64,000 nucleotides of DNA, from assembly GCA_025938935.1 (NCBI GenBank), contig JAPCWB010000001.1, positions 744,001 through 808,000 on the forward strand, in the 5' to 3' direction. The DNA comes from Novosphingobium sp. MW5. GTDB taxonomy: Bacteria > Pseudomonadota > Alphaproteobacteria > Sphingomonadales > Sphingomonadaceae. The translations under genes and the position numbers were made by a program. The notes under the pieces were generated by a model. The model saw nothing but the letters and a program-made list of their open reading frames with translations. It was not told where the DNA came from and searched no databases. Shown here piece after piece: positions 9,630-18,067 of this stretch (its first letter is position 1; each line of letters opens with the position of its first letter).

Positions 9630-10960
9630 GCGCGGAACGGCCCTCGCCGGTGCGCCATTTCCTCCGTTCCTCGGGAGTCATGGCGCTGCTCTATGGCGGC
9701 TCGGTCGGCCTGACCTTCCTGGTCGGCGTTCTGCTTGCGCGGCTGCTCGGGGCATCGGGTTACGGCGTCTATGCGCTGGCCATGACCACGGCGACACTGG
9801 CCGGGATCGCCACCGAATTCGGCCTGCCGGTGCTTGCCATGCGCGAGACAGGGACCGCGCGGGCGAGTGGTGACTGGTCGGGGCTGAAGGGCCTGCTCGG
9901 CTGGGCCGATCGTGCGATCCTCGGCCTCTCCGTCGTGCTGGCGCTGGGCACCTGGGCAGGCGTCTGGATCTTCGCCGCGCAGGGGGCTTCGGCCTATCTC
10001 GCGACGCTGCTCTGGGCCGTGGCGCTGGTTCCTTTCGTGGCCGTCGGCAAGCTGCGCAGTTTCGTGCTGCTGGCGCTCGACCATACCTTTGCCAGCCAGT
10101 TCCCGGTGATGATCCTGCGTCCGCTGCTGTTCCTGCTGGGCTGCATGGCGCTGTGGTGGATCGGCGGCAGCCTTTCCGCCTGGCAGGCGATGGCTGCGCA
10201 GGTGTTCGGTGCGGCGGTGGCCATGGCCATCGTCATCTGGCTGTTCCGCCGCGTCCGCCCGGCCGAACTTGCTACTGCCAAACCCGTGCGGCAGGTGCGC
10301 CACTGGCTGTCTGCCTGCCTGCCGATGGGCCTGACCGAAGGCCTGCGCCTGCTGCAGGGCCAGCTCGCCCTGCTGCTTACCGGTGCGCTGGCCGGGACCG
10401 CGCAGGCGGGCATTTACCGCGTGGCAGACGCCGTGGCGCAGATAACCGCGCTGGTTGCCTCGGTGGTCGGAACGGCGGCAACGCCGATGTTCGCGCGGCT
10501 GTGGCGTGAGGGTGACCGCAGGGCACTGCAACGCGTGGCGGCGGCCTCGGCATGGGCGATGATCGGCGGAGCGCTTCTGATTGGCGCGCCGATTCTGCTG
10601 CTGGGCGACTGGCTGTTCCCACGCCTGTTCGGCGCCGATTTCGCCGCCTCGCTGCCCGTCTTCGCGGTGCTGTGGTGCGGCAGCTTTGTCACGGCAGGTT
10701 TCGGGCTGACGCTCGCTGTCGCCAACATGACTGGTGAGCACATGTTGTCCACCCGGGCCTTTGCCCTGATCGCCGCGGTCAATCTCCTCGCCGGGTTGTG
10801 GGCGGTGAGCCACTATGGCGCCCTGGGAGCGGCAGCGGCCTCAGCGCTTGGCTCCTTCGTCGGTGCGGCCTATTGTGCCGGAATGCTTTATCGGCGGACC
10901 GGCATCAATTCCACCGCGTTCAACCGCGCGCTGCTGCCGCCGAAGGGGAACGGCGCATGA
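9626..10960 (+). CDS. wzx: Wzx-like polysaccharide flippase
   Basis: A 444-residue membrane protein with about twelve hydrophobic helices and a basic N-terminus. The first helices contain the family-typical pattern of a small-residue-rich segment, then L-L-A-R-L-L-G-x-x-x-Y-G-V-Y-A. It belongs to the MATE/polysaccharide-transport superfamily and moves the undecaprenyl-linked repeat unit from the cytoplasmic to the periplasmic leaflet. It starts with ATG in a four-base overlap with the preceding glycosyltransferase and ends in a four-base overlap with the following acyltransferase, so these genes are translationally coupled. The gene name is assigned from family and context. Confidence 0.88.
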   Translation: MSAERPSPVRHFLRSSGVMALLYGGSVGLTFLVGVLLARLLGASGYGVYALAMTTATLAGIATEFGLPVLAMRETGTARASGDWSGLKGLLGWADRAILGLSVVLALGTWAGVWIFAAQGASAYLATLLWAVALVPFVAVGKLRSFVLLALDHTFASQFPVMILRPLLFLLGCMALWWIGGSLSAWQAMAAQVFGAAVAMAIVIWLFRRVRPAELATAKPVRQVRHWLSACLPMGLTEGLRLLQGQLALLLTGALAGTAQAGIYRVADAVAQITALVASVVGTAATPMFARLWREGDRRALQRVAAASAWAMIGGALLIGAPILLLGDWLFPRLFGADFAASLPVFAVLWCGSFVTAGFGLTLAVANMTGEHMLSTRAFALIAAVNLLAGLWAVSHYGALGAAAASALGSFVGAAYCAGMLYRRTGINSTAFNRALLPPKGNGA

Positions 10961-11535
10961 TCCTTCGCAAGGGCCTTGCCCTGCTGCGCCGCCTGCGGCT
11001 TTCGCTCCGCAGCGCCGCCATGCGCACTTACCTGCGTGCCGCCTATTCGGACATTTCCTGCGCCGCATCGGCCCGGTTCGGTCCGCGCGCCCGGGTGCGG
11101 TCCTTTGCCGGCGGCAGGGTCGAGATCGGCGCGGACTGCTTCATCCATGACGATGTCCTGATGATTGCAGACGGCGGTGTGCTGCGACTTGAGGCAGGAA
11201 CTCATGTCGGTCGCGGTTCGGTGATTGCCTGCAAGCAGGAGGTCACCATTGGCCACGGCACCCAGATTGCCGAGCATGTCACGATCCGCGACCATGACCA
11301 TAACTGGCAAGGCGATGTACCACTGGCAGAGCAGGGCTTCACGACCGCGCCCATCGCTATCGGCCATGACGTCTGGCTGGCGGCGAAAGTCACGGTCACC
11401 AAAGGCGTGACGGTTGCGCCGCAGTCTGTCGTCGGGGCCAATTCGGTCGTGACGCGTCCGCTGGTGGAACGCGGCGCTTATGCCGGCGCACCGGCGCGGC
11501 TGCTGGGCAAGCGGATCGATCTGGACAATCGCTGA
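10957..11535 (+). CDS. Hexapeptide-repeat (left-handed beta-helix) acyltransferase
   Basis: A 192-residue soluble protein with several [LIV]-G-x4 hexapeptide turns between residues about 45 and 165. These include the WbbJ/NodL-type segment with the D-H-D-H-N catalytic histidine region (about 111-115) and the V-V-G-A-N-S-V-V-T-R-P end coil. Such trimeric enzymes transfer acetyl from acetyl-CoA to sugar hydroxyls or amines. With the membrane acyltransferase at 4233-5492, this gives the locus two separate acylation activities. A basic, amphipathic N-terminal 35 residues precede the helix. The start overlaps the flippase stop (ATGA). Confidence 0.88.
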   Translation: MILRKGLALLRRLRLSLRSAAMRTYLRAAYSDISCAASARFGPRARVRSFAGGRVEIGADCFIHDDVLMIADGGVLRLEAGTHVGRGSVIACKQEVTIGHGTQIAEHVTIRDHDHNWQGDVPLAEQGFTTAPIAIGHDVWLAAKVTVTKGVTVAPQSVVGANSVVTRPLVERGAYAGAPARLLGKRIDLDNR

Positions 11536-11578
11536 GCTTGCCGCTGCGCGCTTCGTCTAGTACCCGGTCAGCCGACAC

Positions 11579-12646
11579 ATGCTGATCTATTGGCTCCTCC
11601 TTGCATTCCCGGCGCTGATGGCGCTGGCCTATCCGGTCGGGGCGCCGCGCGGCTCGGTGCGCGGGGGGCAGATATTCGCGCTCGGCCTCTTCGTGCTCTT
11701 CTACACCCTGATCGGCGCCTTCCGCTATGAGACCGGCGGTGACTGGGCGACCTACGACGACATGTTCGAAGACATGCGGCTCGACACACTGGGTTATGCG
11801 CTGACCAAGACCGATCCGCTTTACGGGGCGCTGAACTGGTTTTCCGGCCAGATTGGCACCGGCATCTACCTGGTCAATGGGGTGTGCTGCCTGATCCTCG
11901 TCTATGGCGTGGTGCGCGTGGCGACATCGTTCCGCGAGCCCTGGCTGGCCGTGCTGATCGCGGTTCCCTACCTGCTGATCGTGGTCGGTTTCGGCTATGT
12001 CCGCCAAGGCGCGGCCATCGGCATGATGTTGCTGGCGATCGCCTCGATGAACCGTGCAAAACCGATACGGACAGTGATTTACCTTGCTGTTGCCGTGGCC
12101 TTCCACTCCACCGCGGCACTCACGATCCCGCTCTTTGTTTTCGGCATGGCTCCGCGAAACAAGGTGCTGGCCACGGCCGCGGGCTTGGTTGGCGCGGCTG
12201 CCTTCGTTTTCGTTCTCGCACCGCGTCTCGATACGTTCGAGCTTGGCTATCTCGAAGCGGAATACGATTCGGGAGGCGCGGCCGCCCGCCTTGTGATGAG
12301 CCTTTTGCCAAGTGCGCTGATCGCGCTGCGCTGGCGGTACTTCGTCGCTGGGGCCAAGGTTCGCCCTGTCTGGCTGATGATGGCGCTGGCCAACTTCGTT
12401 GCCATCGTGGCCCTGGCGGTCAGCCCGTCATCGACCGCGGTAGACCGCGTTGCCCTGTTCTTTTCGGTCATCCAGATGGCGGCCTTCGGGGAATTTCGCG
12501 CTCTCGCCGGCGTTTCGGACCGCATGGCCCAGCTGGTCAGGCTGGCGCTGATCGGTGTCGCCATCGCGGTGCAGAGCGTGTGGCTGATCTTCGGCACTCA
12601 CGCGTTATTCTGGGTCCCTTACCAGTCCGTATTCGAGAACCTGTGA
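11579..12646 (+). CDS. EpsG-family polysaccharide polymerase (Wzy-like)
   Basis: A 355-residue protein with about nine to ten hydrophobic segments. Residues 45-60 have the EpsG-type R-Y-E-T-G-G-D-W-x-x-Y motif in the first long periplasmic loop, where the family usually has R-x-x-x-G-x-D-x-x-x-Y. EpsG proteins are thought to polymerise lipid-linked repeat units on the outer face of the membrane. It is one of two polymerase-like proteins in the locus (see 18064-19434). A 43-base gap separates it from the preceding gene, and its stop overlaps the GTG of the next glycosyltransferase (GTGA). Confidence 0.82.
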   Translation: MLIYWLLLAFPALMALAYPVGAPRGSVRGGQIFALGLFVLFYTLIGAFRYETGGDWATYDDMFEDMRLDTLGYALTKTDPLYGALNWFSGQIGTGIYLVNGVCCLILVYGVVRVATSFREPWLAVLIAVPYLLIVVGFGYVRQGAAIGMMLLAIASMNRAKPIRTVIYLAVAVAFHSTAALTIPLFVFGMAPRNKVLATAAGLVGAAAFVFVLAPRLDTFELGYLEAEYDSGGAAARLVMSLLPSALIALRWRYFVAGAKVRPVWLMMALANFVAIVALAVSPSSTAVDRVALFFSVIQMAAFGEFRALAGVSDRMAQLVRLALIGVAIAVQSVWLIFGTHALFWVPYQSVFENL

Positions 12647-13782
12647 CTGTGCCCGGTCCGATTGCCGTCTGCGCCAACCAGGCGTGGAACCTCGTCAACT
12701 TTCGCGCCGGCCTGATCCGCGCCCTGATCGCAAGGGGTTTCCGCGTTGTGGCGATTGCCCCGCCCGACGCCGAAATGGAGCGCCGTCTGGCCGATATGGG
12801 ATGCGCTTTCGAGCCGGTGGCGATCGATTCGGCAGGCCTGTCGCCCTTGCGCGATTTTGCCACCTTCCTCGCCTTCCGCCGCGCCATTGCCCGTCACCGA
12901 CCGGCGGCATGGCTTTCGTGGACCATCAAGCCCAATGTCTACGGCTCGCTCGCCGCGCGGCTGGCTGGGGTGCCTGCATTCCCGAACGTGTCCGGGCTCG
13001 GAACCGCCTTCATCCGGAAGAACCTGCTGACCCAGATCGTCACCCGGCTTTACACGGCCGGCTTTGCCCGGGCGCACCGCGTGTTCTTCCAGAACAGTGA
13101 TGACCGCGACCTGTTCGTTTCACTGGGGATGGTCCGCGCGGAGCAGGCGGCGCTGCTGCCGGGCTCGGGCATCGATGCCGCACACTGGGCACCGGCCAAT
13201 GACCAGCGCCCCGGACCGAACCATTTCCTGATGATCGCCCGCGTCGTTGCGGACAAGGGCGTGCGCGAATATGCCGAAGCGGCGAAACGGGTGCGCGTAC
13301 GCTTCCCGAAGGCCCGCTTTGCCCTGATGGGGCCGCTCGACGTGGCCAACCGCACTGCCATTCCCCGCGAAGAGGTGATGGGCTGGCAGGAAGAGGGCGC
13401 GATCGAATACATGGCGCCCAGCGATGACGTGCGCAGCGCCGTCAATGCGGCGGACTGGATCGTGCTGCCCTCCTACCGCGAGGGTCTGTCGCGCGTGTTG
13501 CTTGAGGCCGCCGCCATGGCGCGGCCCATCGTCACCACCGACGTGCCCGGTTGCCGCGATGTGGTCAGCAACGGTGTCAACGGCTTCCTGTGCGAAGCGC
13601 GCGACGCCGCATCGCTCGCGGCCGCGCTGGAGCGGGCAGCCGCCTGCGACGATGCGCAATGGCGCGCCATGGGCCAGGCTGGCCGCGCTCGGGTCCAGGC
13701 CGAATTTTCGCAGGAGCGGGTTACGGGGCTCTATCTGGAGGCGCTGGAATCAGCCGGTATTTCTCCGTCGGATGCGGAGTAA
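12643..13782 (+). CDS. Glycosyltransferase (GT4-like, PglA/CapM type)
   Basis: A 379-residue GT-B protein starting with GTG in a four-base overlap with the polymerase gene. N-terminal features are A-N-Q-A-W-N-L-V-N-F-R and, at residues about 120-135, the F-P-N-V-S-G-L-G-T-A-F segment characteristic of PglA/WbpU/CapM-like transferases. The donor domain has A-R-V-V-A-D-K-G-V and P-S-Y-R-E-G-L-S-R-V-L-L-E-A with its E-x7-E pair near 281-289, followed by V-N-G-F-L-C. It is the fourth glycosyltransferase of the locus. I cannot assign its sugar. Confidence 0.88.
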   Translation: MTVPGPIAVCANQAWNLVNFRAGLIRALIARGFRVVAIAPPDAEMERRLADMGCAFEPVAIDSAGLSPLRDFATFLAFRRAIARHRPAAWLSWTIKPNVYGSLAARLAGVPAFPNVSGLGTAFIRKNLLTQIVTRLYTAGFARAHRVFFQNSDDRDLFVSLGMVRAEQAALLPGSGIDAAHWAPANDQRPGPNHFLMIARVVADKGVREYAEAAKRVRVRFPKARFALMGPLDVANRTAIPREEVMGWQEEGAIEYMAPSDDVRSAVNAADWIVLPSYREGLSRVLLEAAAMARPIVTTDVPGCRDVVSNGVNGFLCEARDAASLAAALERAAACDDAQWRAMGQAGRARVQAEFSQERVTGLYLEALESAGISPSDAE

Positions 13783-13872
13783 TCAGGTCGTCCCATTCCC
13801 TTTGCAATTATCCGGTCTTGCCTTAGAAGCGTGGCCGATCAATCCAATCGAACTATGTTGAGGAGGCTAGGC

Positions 13873-14628
13873 TTGGGCGACCGGTTGCAGGAAACTGCCG
13901 GAACTACGCATGTCGGCGAAGCCTTGTGGAACGCCTGGCAGGTCGCGCTCCGGCTGGTGCTGGTTCTCGCGCTCGCGCTGATTCTGGCCGGCTGCAACAG
14001 CCGCGGCGGCAAGGTACCTTACGATCCGGCCGGCTTTGGCGCGCCTGATCGCGCCGAGCTTGGCGTCGAGGCCTATGACGTGCCGCTCGGCCCGCTCGAC
14101 GTGATCCGGATCAGCGTATTCCGCGTGCCGGACCTCTCTGGCGAATATCAGGTCGATGCCTTCGGTAACCTCGACCTGCCGCTGGTTGGCAAGTTCTCCA
14201 TCCGTGACCAGGGCCCGGACCAACTCGCTACCCTGCTTGAGCAGAAGTATGGGGCCAAGTACCTGCAGAACCCGGAAATCACCGTGCGCGTGGTGGGCAG
14301 CAACCGCACCAGCGTGACGATCGAAGGTGGTGTCAATGCCCCGGGCATCTATCCGCTGCCGGGCCGCACCAGCCTGCTTGGCGCCATTGCGCTCGCGCGC
14401 GGCATCAACAGCAATGACGGCAATCCCAAGCGCGTGGTGATCTTCCGCAAGCGCGAGGGCAAGACCCAGGCGGCCGCCTTTGACGTTACCTCGATCCGGC
14501 GTGCCGAAATGGCCGATCCGATCGTCTATCCGGGCGATACCATCGTGGTTGACAGTTCGAGCCTGCGCTCGCTCTATCGCGACCTGATCCAGGCGATTCC
14601 GCTGATCGCCATCTTCAGCAATCTCTAG
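13873..14628 (+). CDS. Polysaccharide export lipoprotein (Wza-like, poly-export plus SLBB)
   Basis: Outer-membrane export component. A hydrophobic segment ends in a lipobox (L-I-L-A-G-C), then a poly-export domain begins at Y-x-V-x-x-G-D-V-I-like sequence (L-G-P-L-D-V-I-R-I-S-V-F), and an SLBB domain follows (G-G-V-N-A-P-G-I-Y-P-L). It ends with a hydrophobic stretch. The start is uncertain: GTG 13831 and ATG 13855 are in frame but lack a clear ribosome site, while TTG 13873 sits six bases after AGGAGG (13861-13866) and gives 251 residues and a shorter signal peptide. At about 250 residues it is shorter than E. coli Wza (379), as is common in alphaproteobacteria. The Wzc-like gene follows. 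Confidence 0.85.
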   Translation: MGDRLQETAGTTHVGEALWNAWQVALRLVLVLALALILAGCNSRGGKVPYDPAGFGAPDRAELGVEAYDVPLGPLDVIRISVFRVPDLSGEYQVDAFGNLDLPLVGKFSIRDQGPDQLATLLEQKYGAKYLQNPEITVRVVGSNRTSVTIEGGVNAPGIYPLPGRTSLLGAIALARGINSNDGNPKRVVIFRKREGKTQAAAFDVTSIRRAEMADPIVYPGDTIVVDSSSLRSLYRDLIQAIPLIAIFSNL

Positions 14629-14736
14629 AACGGGAAATCACCGAGACATGAATTCCCAGACGATCAGCGCAGCCGGGGCCCCCAGGTCACGCCGCTCGAA
14701 ACCCCGGTCCAGGCCCACGGTTTCGAACTGGGCGAC

Positions 14737-16842
14737 GTGCTGCGCATCCTTTCCGAACAGCGCAAGATCATCTTTGGCGCGGCCATTCTCGGCCTGATCC
14801 TCGGCATTGCGGCAAGCCTGCTGATGACCAAGATGTACCGCGCCACCGCACTGCTGGAAATCAACAACCAGGCGACCGAACTTCTCGCAAATGCCGGCAG
14901 CAAGACCCCGCAGACCCAGCAGCGCCTCGCCAGCCAGGAACTCGTGGCCACCCAGATCGGCCTGCTGCGCAGCGAAAAGCTGGCGCGCCGCGTGGTGGAA
15001 GATCTCAACCTGGCTTCGCTTCCCGAATTCGGCGGCGAATCGGGCGGCACCCGCGATGCACGCACCAAGCGCGCGACGGCGGTGCTGATGCGCGGCACCA
15101 CGGTTGAGCCGGTAAAGAACAGTCTGCTGATCCAGGTCAGCCAGACCGCCAAGGACCCCGTCATGGCGGCGAGGATTGCGCAGGGCATTGTCGATGGCTT
15201 CATCGCCTCCAGCCTTGAGCGGCGGTTTGATTCATCGTCCTATGCGCGCAAGTTCCTGTCGGACCAGCTTGAGCGGACCAAGGCCGCGCTTGAGGAATCG
15301 GAGCGCAAGCTCAATGCCTATTCGATGAATTCGGGCGTGTTCCGCACCCAGTCGATCACGGTCGAAGGCAAGACTTCGGAAGGCGCGACGCTGGCCCAGT
15401 CGGACCTGTCCCTGCTCAACGAAGCCCTCAACGCCGCGCGCGTGCGCCGGATCACGGCCGAAAACGCCTACCGCAGCGCTGCTGTCGAATTCTCTGGAGA
15501 TCAGGCCGCCGCCGTTGGCCCGCTGGTATCCCAGCGTGCAGAGCTTCAGGCCCAGTACGACGAGAAATCGAAGGTCTTCAAGGCGGACTATCCGGCCATG
15601 CGCGAGCTTCAGGCCCGCATTGCCCGCATCGATGCCAGCATCAATTCGGAACGCGGGCGCACCTCGAACAACCGCCGTGCCGAGCTTCAGGGCGAATACC
15701 AGGCCGCCGTGCGCGCCGAGGCCCAGCTGGCCGCCAAGGTCAGCGCGGCCAAGGGCGAGGTCCGGGGTGAACGCGGGCGCTCGATCGAATACAACATCCT
15801 CCAGCGCGAGGCGGACACCAACCGCGCGCTCTATGACGCGCTGCTGCAGCGCTATAAGGAAATCGGTGTCGCCGGCGGCATTGGTGAGAGCAACGTCTCG
15901 GTCGTCGATCCGGCCCAGCCGCCGACGGGCGCCTATAGCCCGCGCATGGCTTACAACGCGCTGGCCGGACTACTGCTCGGCTTCGGCGTGGGCGTGGCGC
16001 TTGCCTTCGCGGTCCACCTGCTGTTCGATGCCATCATCGACCCGGCAGACGTCCGCAACAAGCTGCACCTGCCGGTGCTTGGCGTGATCCCGATGGATAC
16101 CGAGGACCGCACGCTGATGGAGGCGCTGGCCGATCGCAAGTCGGACATTTCCGAGGCCTATTATTCGGTCCGCACCGCGCTCAAGTTCTCGAGCTCGAAG
16201 GGCGCGCCGCGCACGCTGCTCGTCACTTCGACGCGCCCCGGCGAAGGCAAGTCGACTTCGGCCTTTGCCATTGCCAGCTCGATGGCGCGGCTTGGCACCA
16301 AGGTGCTGCTGATCGACGCCGACCTGCGCAAGCCGACCTTCGTGTCGAGCCGTTCGGACGGCTACGGGCTTGCCCACCTGCTCGGTACCGAGGAACCGCT
16401 TTCGGCCTATGTGGAAGACACCCAGGCCGAGAATCTCAGCCTGCTGCCGGTCGGCCGCTTCGTCGGCTCTGCGGCGGAACTGCTGTCGTCTAATCGCCTG
16501 CCCGCTATCATCGCCGAAGCGCGCGACACTTATGAAATGGTCGTCATCGATGGCCCGCCGGTGCTCGGCCTAACCGACGCGCCGCTGCTCGGCTCGACGG
16601 CGGAAGCCACCGCGATCGTCATCGAAAGCCGCGCATCGCGCACGAGCAACGTCGCCGAAATGGTCCGCCGCCTGGCCGAAGCCGGCGCGCGCATCACGGG
16701 CGTGATCCTGACCAAGGTGACCCAGGGCAACGCCGCCTATGGCTATAGCTATTATTCGTACAGCTATGGCTCGGACGGCGTTGGCGGCAAGGTATCCTCC
16801 GACCCAACCCGCGCGCTCGACCTGAACAAGGTCGAGAGCTGA
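14737..16842 (+). CDS. Wzc-like polysaccharide co-polymerase and BY-kinase
   Basis: Inner-membrane chain-length regulator and autokinase. From GTG 14737 it has a first membrane helix at about 11-30, a periplasmic Wzz/coiled-coil region to about 405, a second helix at 408-430 and a cytoplasmic P-loop kinase. Kinase motifs are Walker A P-G-E-G-K-S-T near 500, Walker A' L-L-I-D-A-D-L-R-K-P near 525 and Walker B V-V-I-D-G-P-P near 602. A tyrosine cluster follows at about 667-680, the usual autophosphorylation tail. The true N-terminus is probably upstream: ATG 14648 encodes 10-12 plausible residues, but the frame is lost at a G4-C5 run near 14675-14683. One more base there would fuse both parts into a 731-residue protein. 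Confidence 0.88.
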   Translation: MLRILSEQRKIIFGAAILGLILGIAASLLMTKMYRATALLEINNQATELLANAGSKTPQTQQRLASQELVATQIGLLRSEKLARRVVEDLNLASLPEFGGESGGTRDARTKRATAVLMRGTTVEPVKNSLLIQVSQTAKDPVMAARIAQGIVDGFIASSLERRFDSSSYARKFLSDQLERTKAALEESERKLNAYSMNSGVFRTQSITVEGKTSEGATLAQSDLSLLNEALNAARVRRITAENAYRSAAVEFSGDQAAAVGPLVSQRAELQAQYDEKSKVFKADYPAMRELQARIARIDASINSERGRTSNNRRAELQGEYQAAVRAEAQLAAKVSAAKGEVRGERGRSIEYNILQREADTNRALYDALLQRYKEIGVAGGIGESNVSVVDPAQPPTGAYSPRMAYNALAGLLLGFGVGVALAFAVHLLFDAIIDPADVRNKLHLPVLGVIPMDTEDRTLMEALADRKSDISEAYYSVRTALKFSSSKGAPRTLLVTSTRPGEGKSTSAFAIASSMARLGTKVLLIDADLRKPTFVSSRSDGYGLAHLLGTEEPLSAYVEDTQAENLSLLPVGRFVGSAAELLSSNRLPAIIAEARDTYEMVVIDGPPVLGLTDAPLLGSTAEATAIVIESRASRTSNVAEMVRRLAEAGARITGVILTKVTQGNAAYGYSYYSYSYGSDGVGGKVSSDPTRALDLNKVES

Positions 16843-16864
16843 GCGGGCGGACAAGGCAAGGTCC

Positions 16865-18067
16865 ATGCGCATCGAACGGGATAGCGAAACCGGCTCACAC
16901 CGGGTGCTGAAGGCGTTGGCCGCAGGCCTTGCCGTTGCCGCGCTCGCCGTCACTGCCCATGTCGCGAAGATTGCCGAATCGCCCGTTGCCGGTGCGGTTC
17001 CTGCACTGGCCTCGTTCGGGCCGGGCAAGATCGGAGCCTTGCGCGCCGTCCAGCTCGATCAGACCGGCGCCGTCCCTGCCGGTACGGCCGCACTCGGCCG
17101 AGAGGCTCTGGCCAAAGCGCCGCTCGATTACCTGCCCTTCATGGCGGTCGCGGCAGAGGGATTCCGTTCCAAGGGCGCGATCGGATCCGAGGCTGATGCC
17201 CGCCTGCTGGCAGAGGCGCTGCGCCGCAACCCACGCTCGCGCGAGGCGCGCTATTTCCTCATGCGGCATGAGCTTGGCCGGGGTGACCTCAAGGCCGCGG
17301 TCTATCACATTTCGGTGCTCAACCGCTTGAGCAATGGCGTGACCGACCAGCTCATGCCCGGCCTTGGCGCGGCGATCCGCAGCGAAAAGCAGGTCGATGA
17401 GGCGGTCGCCGCGCTGGCCCCCTATCCTGAACTGCTTGAACCCTTCCTCAAGGGCTTTACCGCGAAACCCAAGCCGGCTGCGCTCTCAACCCGGCTGGTC
17501 GCGCGCCTGCCGCGCAGCAGCTTTGCCGATCCCGACGTGCGCAAGAGCGCGGTGAAGGTGCTCATCTCGGCCCAGGCCTTTGCCCAGGCACGCGCTCTCT
17601 GGGGCACGTCTGGTACGGGCGGGCTCGTCCACAGCCCGGAATTCTCTGACAGGAACGCACCGCCGCCGTTCAACTGGGAACTGCGCGCCAATTCGACCGG
17701 CGCGGCCGAGCGTGATCCGAACGGCGGGCTGACGATCGATTATTTTGGCCGCACGCCTGGTCCGCTCGTATCCCAGCTGCTGACCCTCACGCCTGGTACC
17801 TACAAGGCCCGGCTCGACTATCGCACCCTCAGCGGCGTGCCGGGAGCGCTCGGGCTGCAGATGACCTGTGCAGGCAAGGAGCTCCTGGTGTTCAACCAGC
17901 CGCTCACCGGCGCCGCGGGGGCCTCGCAGGCGCTCGTCGTGACCTTCACTGTACCTCAGGGCTGCCCCGGACAGATACTCGCCATAGCCGGCCGCGTGCA
18001 GGAAAGCCGCGACGCGCAGCTGGTGCTGGTCCGCAAACTCGATGTCACGCAGGGAGCCGCGAAATGA
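16865..18067 (+). CDS. Membrane-anchored helical-repeat protein of the polysaccharide locus, function unknown
   Basis: I do not recognise this 400-residue protein. A single hydrophobic segment at about 15-37 could anchor it in the inner membrane or act as a signal peptide. Residues about 60-240 are alanine- and leucine-rich amphipathic helices resembling TPR repeats, with pairs such as L-R-R-N-P-R-S-R-E-A-R-Y near 120. From about 255 to 395 the composition changes to strands (aromatic, Gly, Thr) like a jelly-roll or carbohydrate-binding module, beginning P-F-N-W-E-L and containing two cysteines. It lies between the co-polymerase and the second polymerase/ligase and overlaps the latter by four bases, so a periplasmic role in polymerisation or export is likely. 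Confidence 0.7.
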   Translation: MRIERDSETGSHRVLKALAAGLAVAALAVTAHVAKIAESPVAGAVPALASFGPGKIGALRAVQLDQTGAVPAGTAALGREALAKAPLDYLPFMAVAAEGFRSKGAIGSEADARLLAEALRRNPRSREARYFLMRHELGRGDLKAAVYHISVLNRLSNGVTDQLMPGLGAAIRSEKQVDEAVAALAPYPELLEPFLKGFTAKPKPAALSTRLVARLPRSSFADPDVRKSAVKVLISAQAFAQARALWGTSGTGGLVHSPEFSDRNAPPPFNWELRANSTGAAERDPNGGLTIDYFGRTPGPLVSQLLTLTPGTYKARLDYRTLSGVPGALGLQMTCAGKELLVFNQPLTGAAGASQALVVTFTVPQGCPGQILAIAGRVQESRDAQLVLVRKLDVTQGAAK

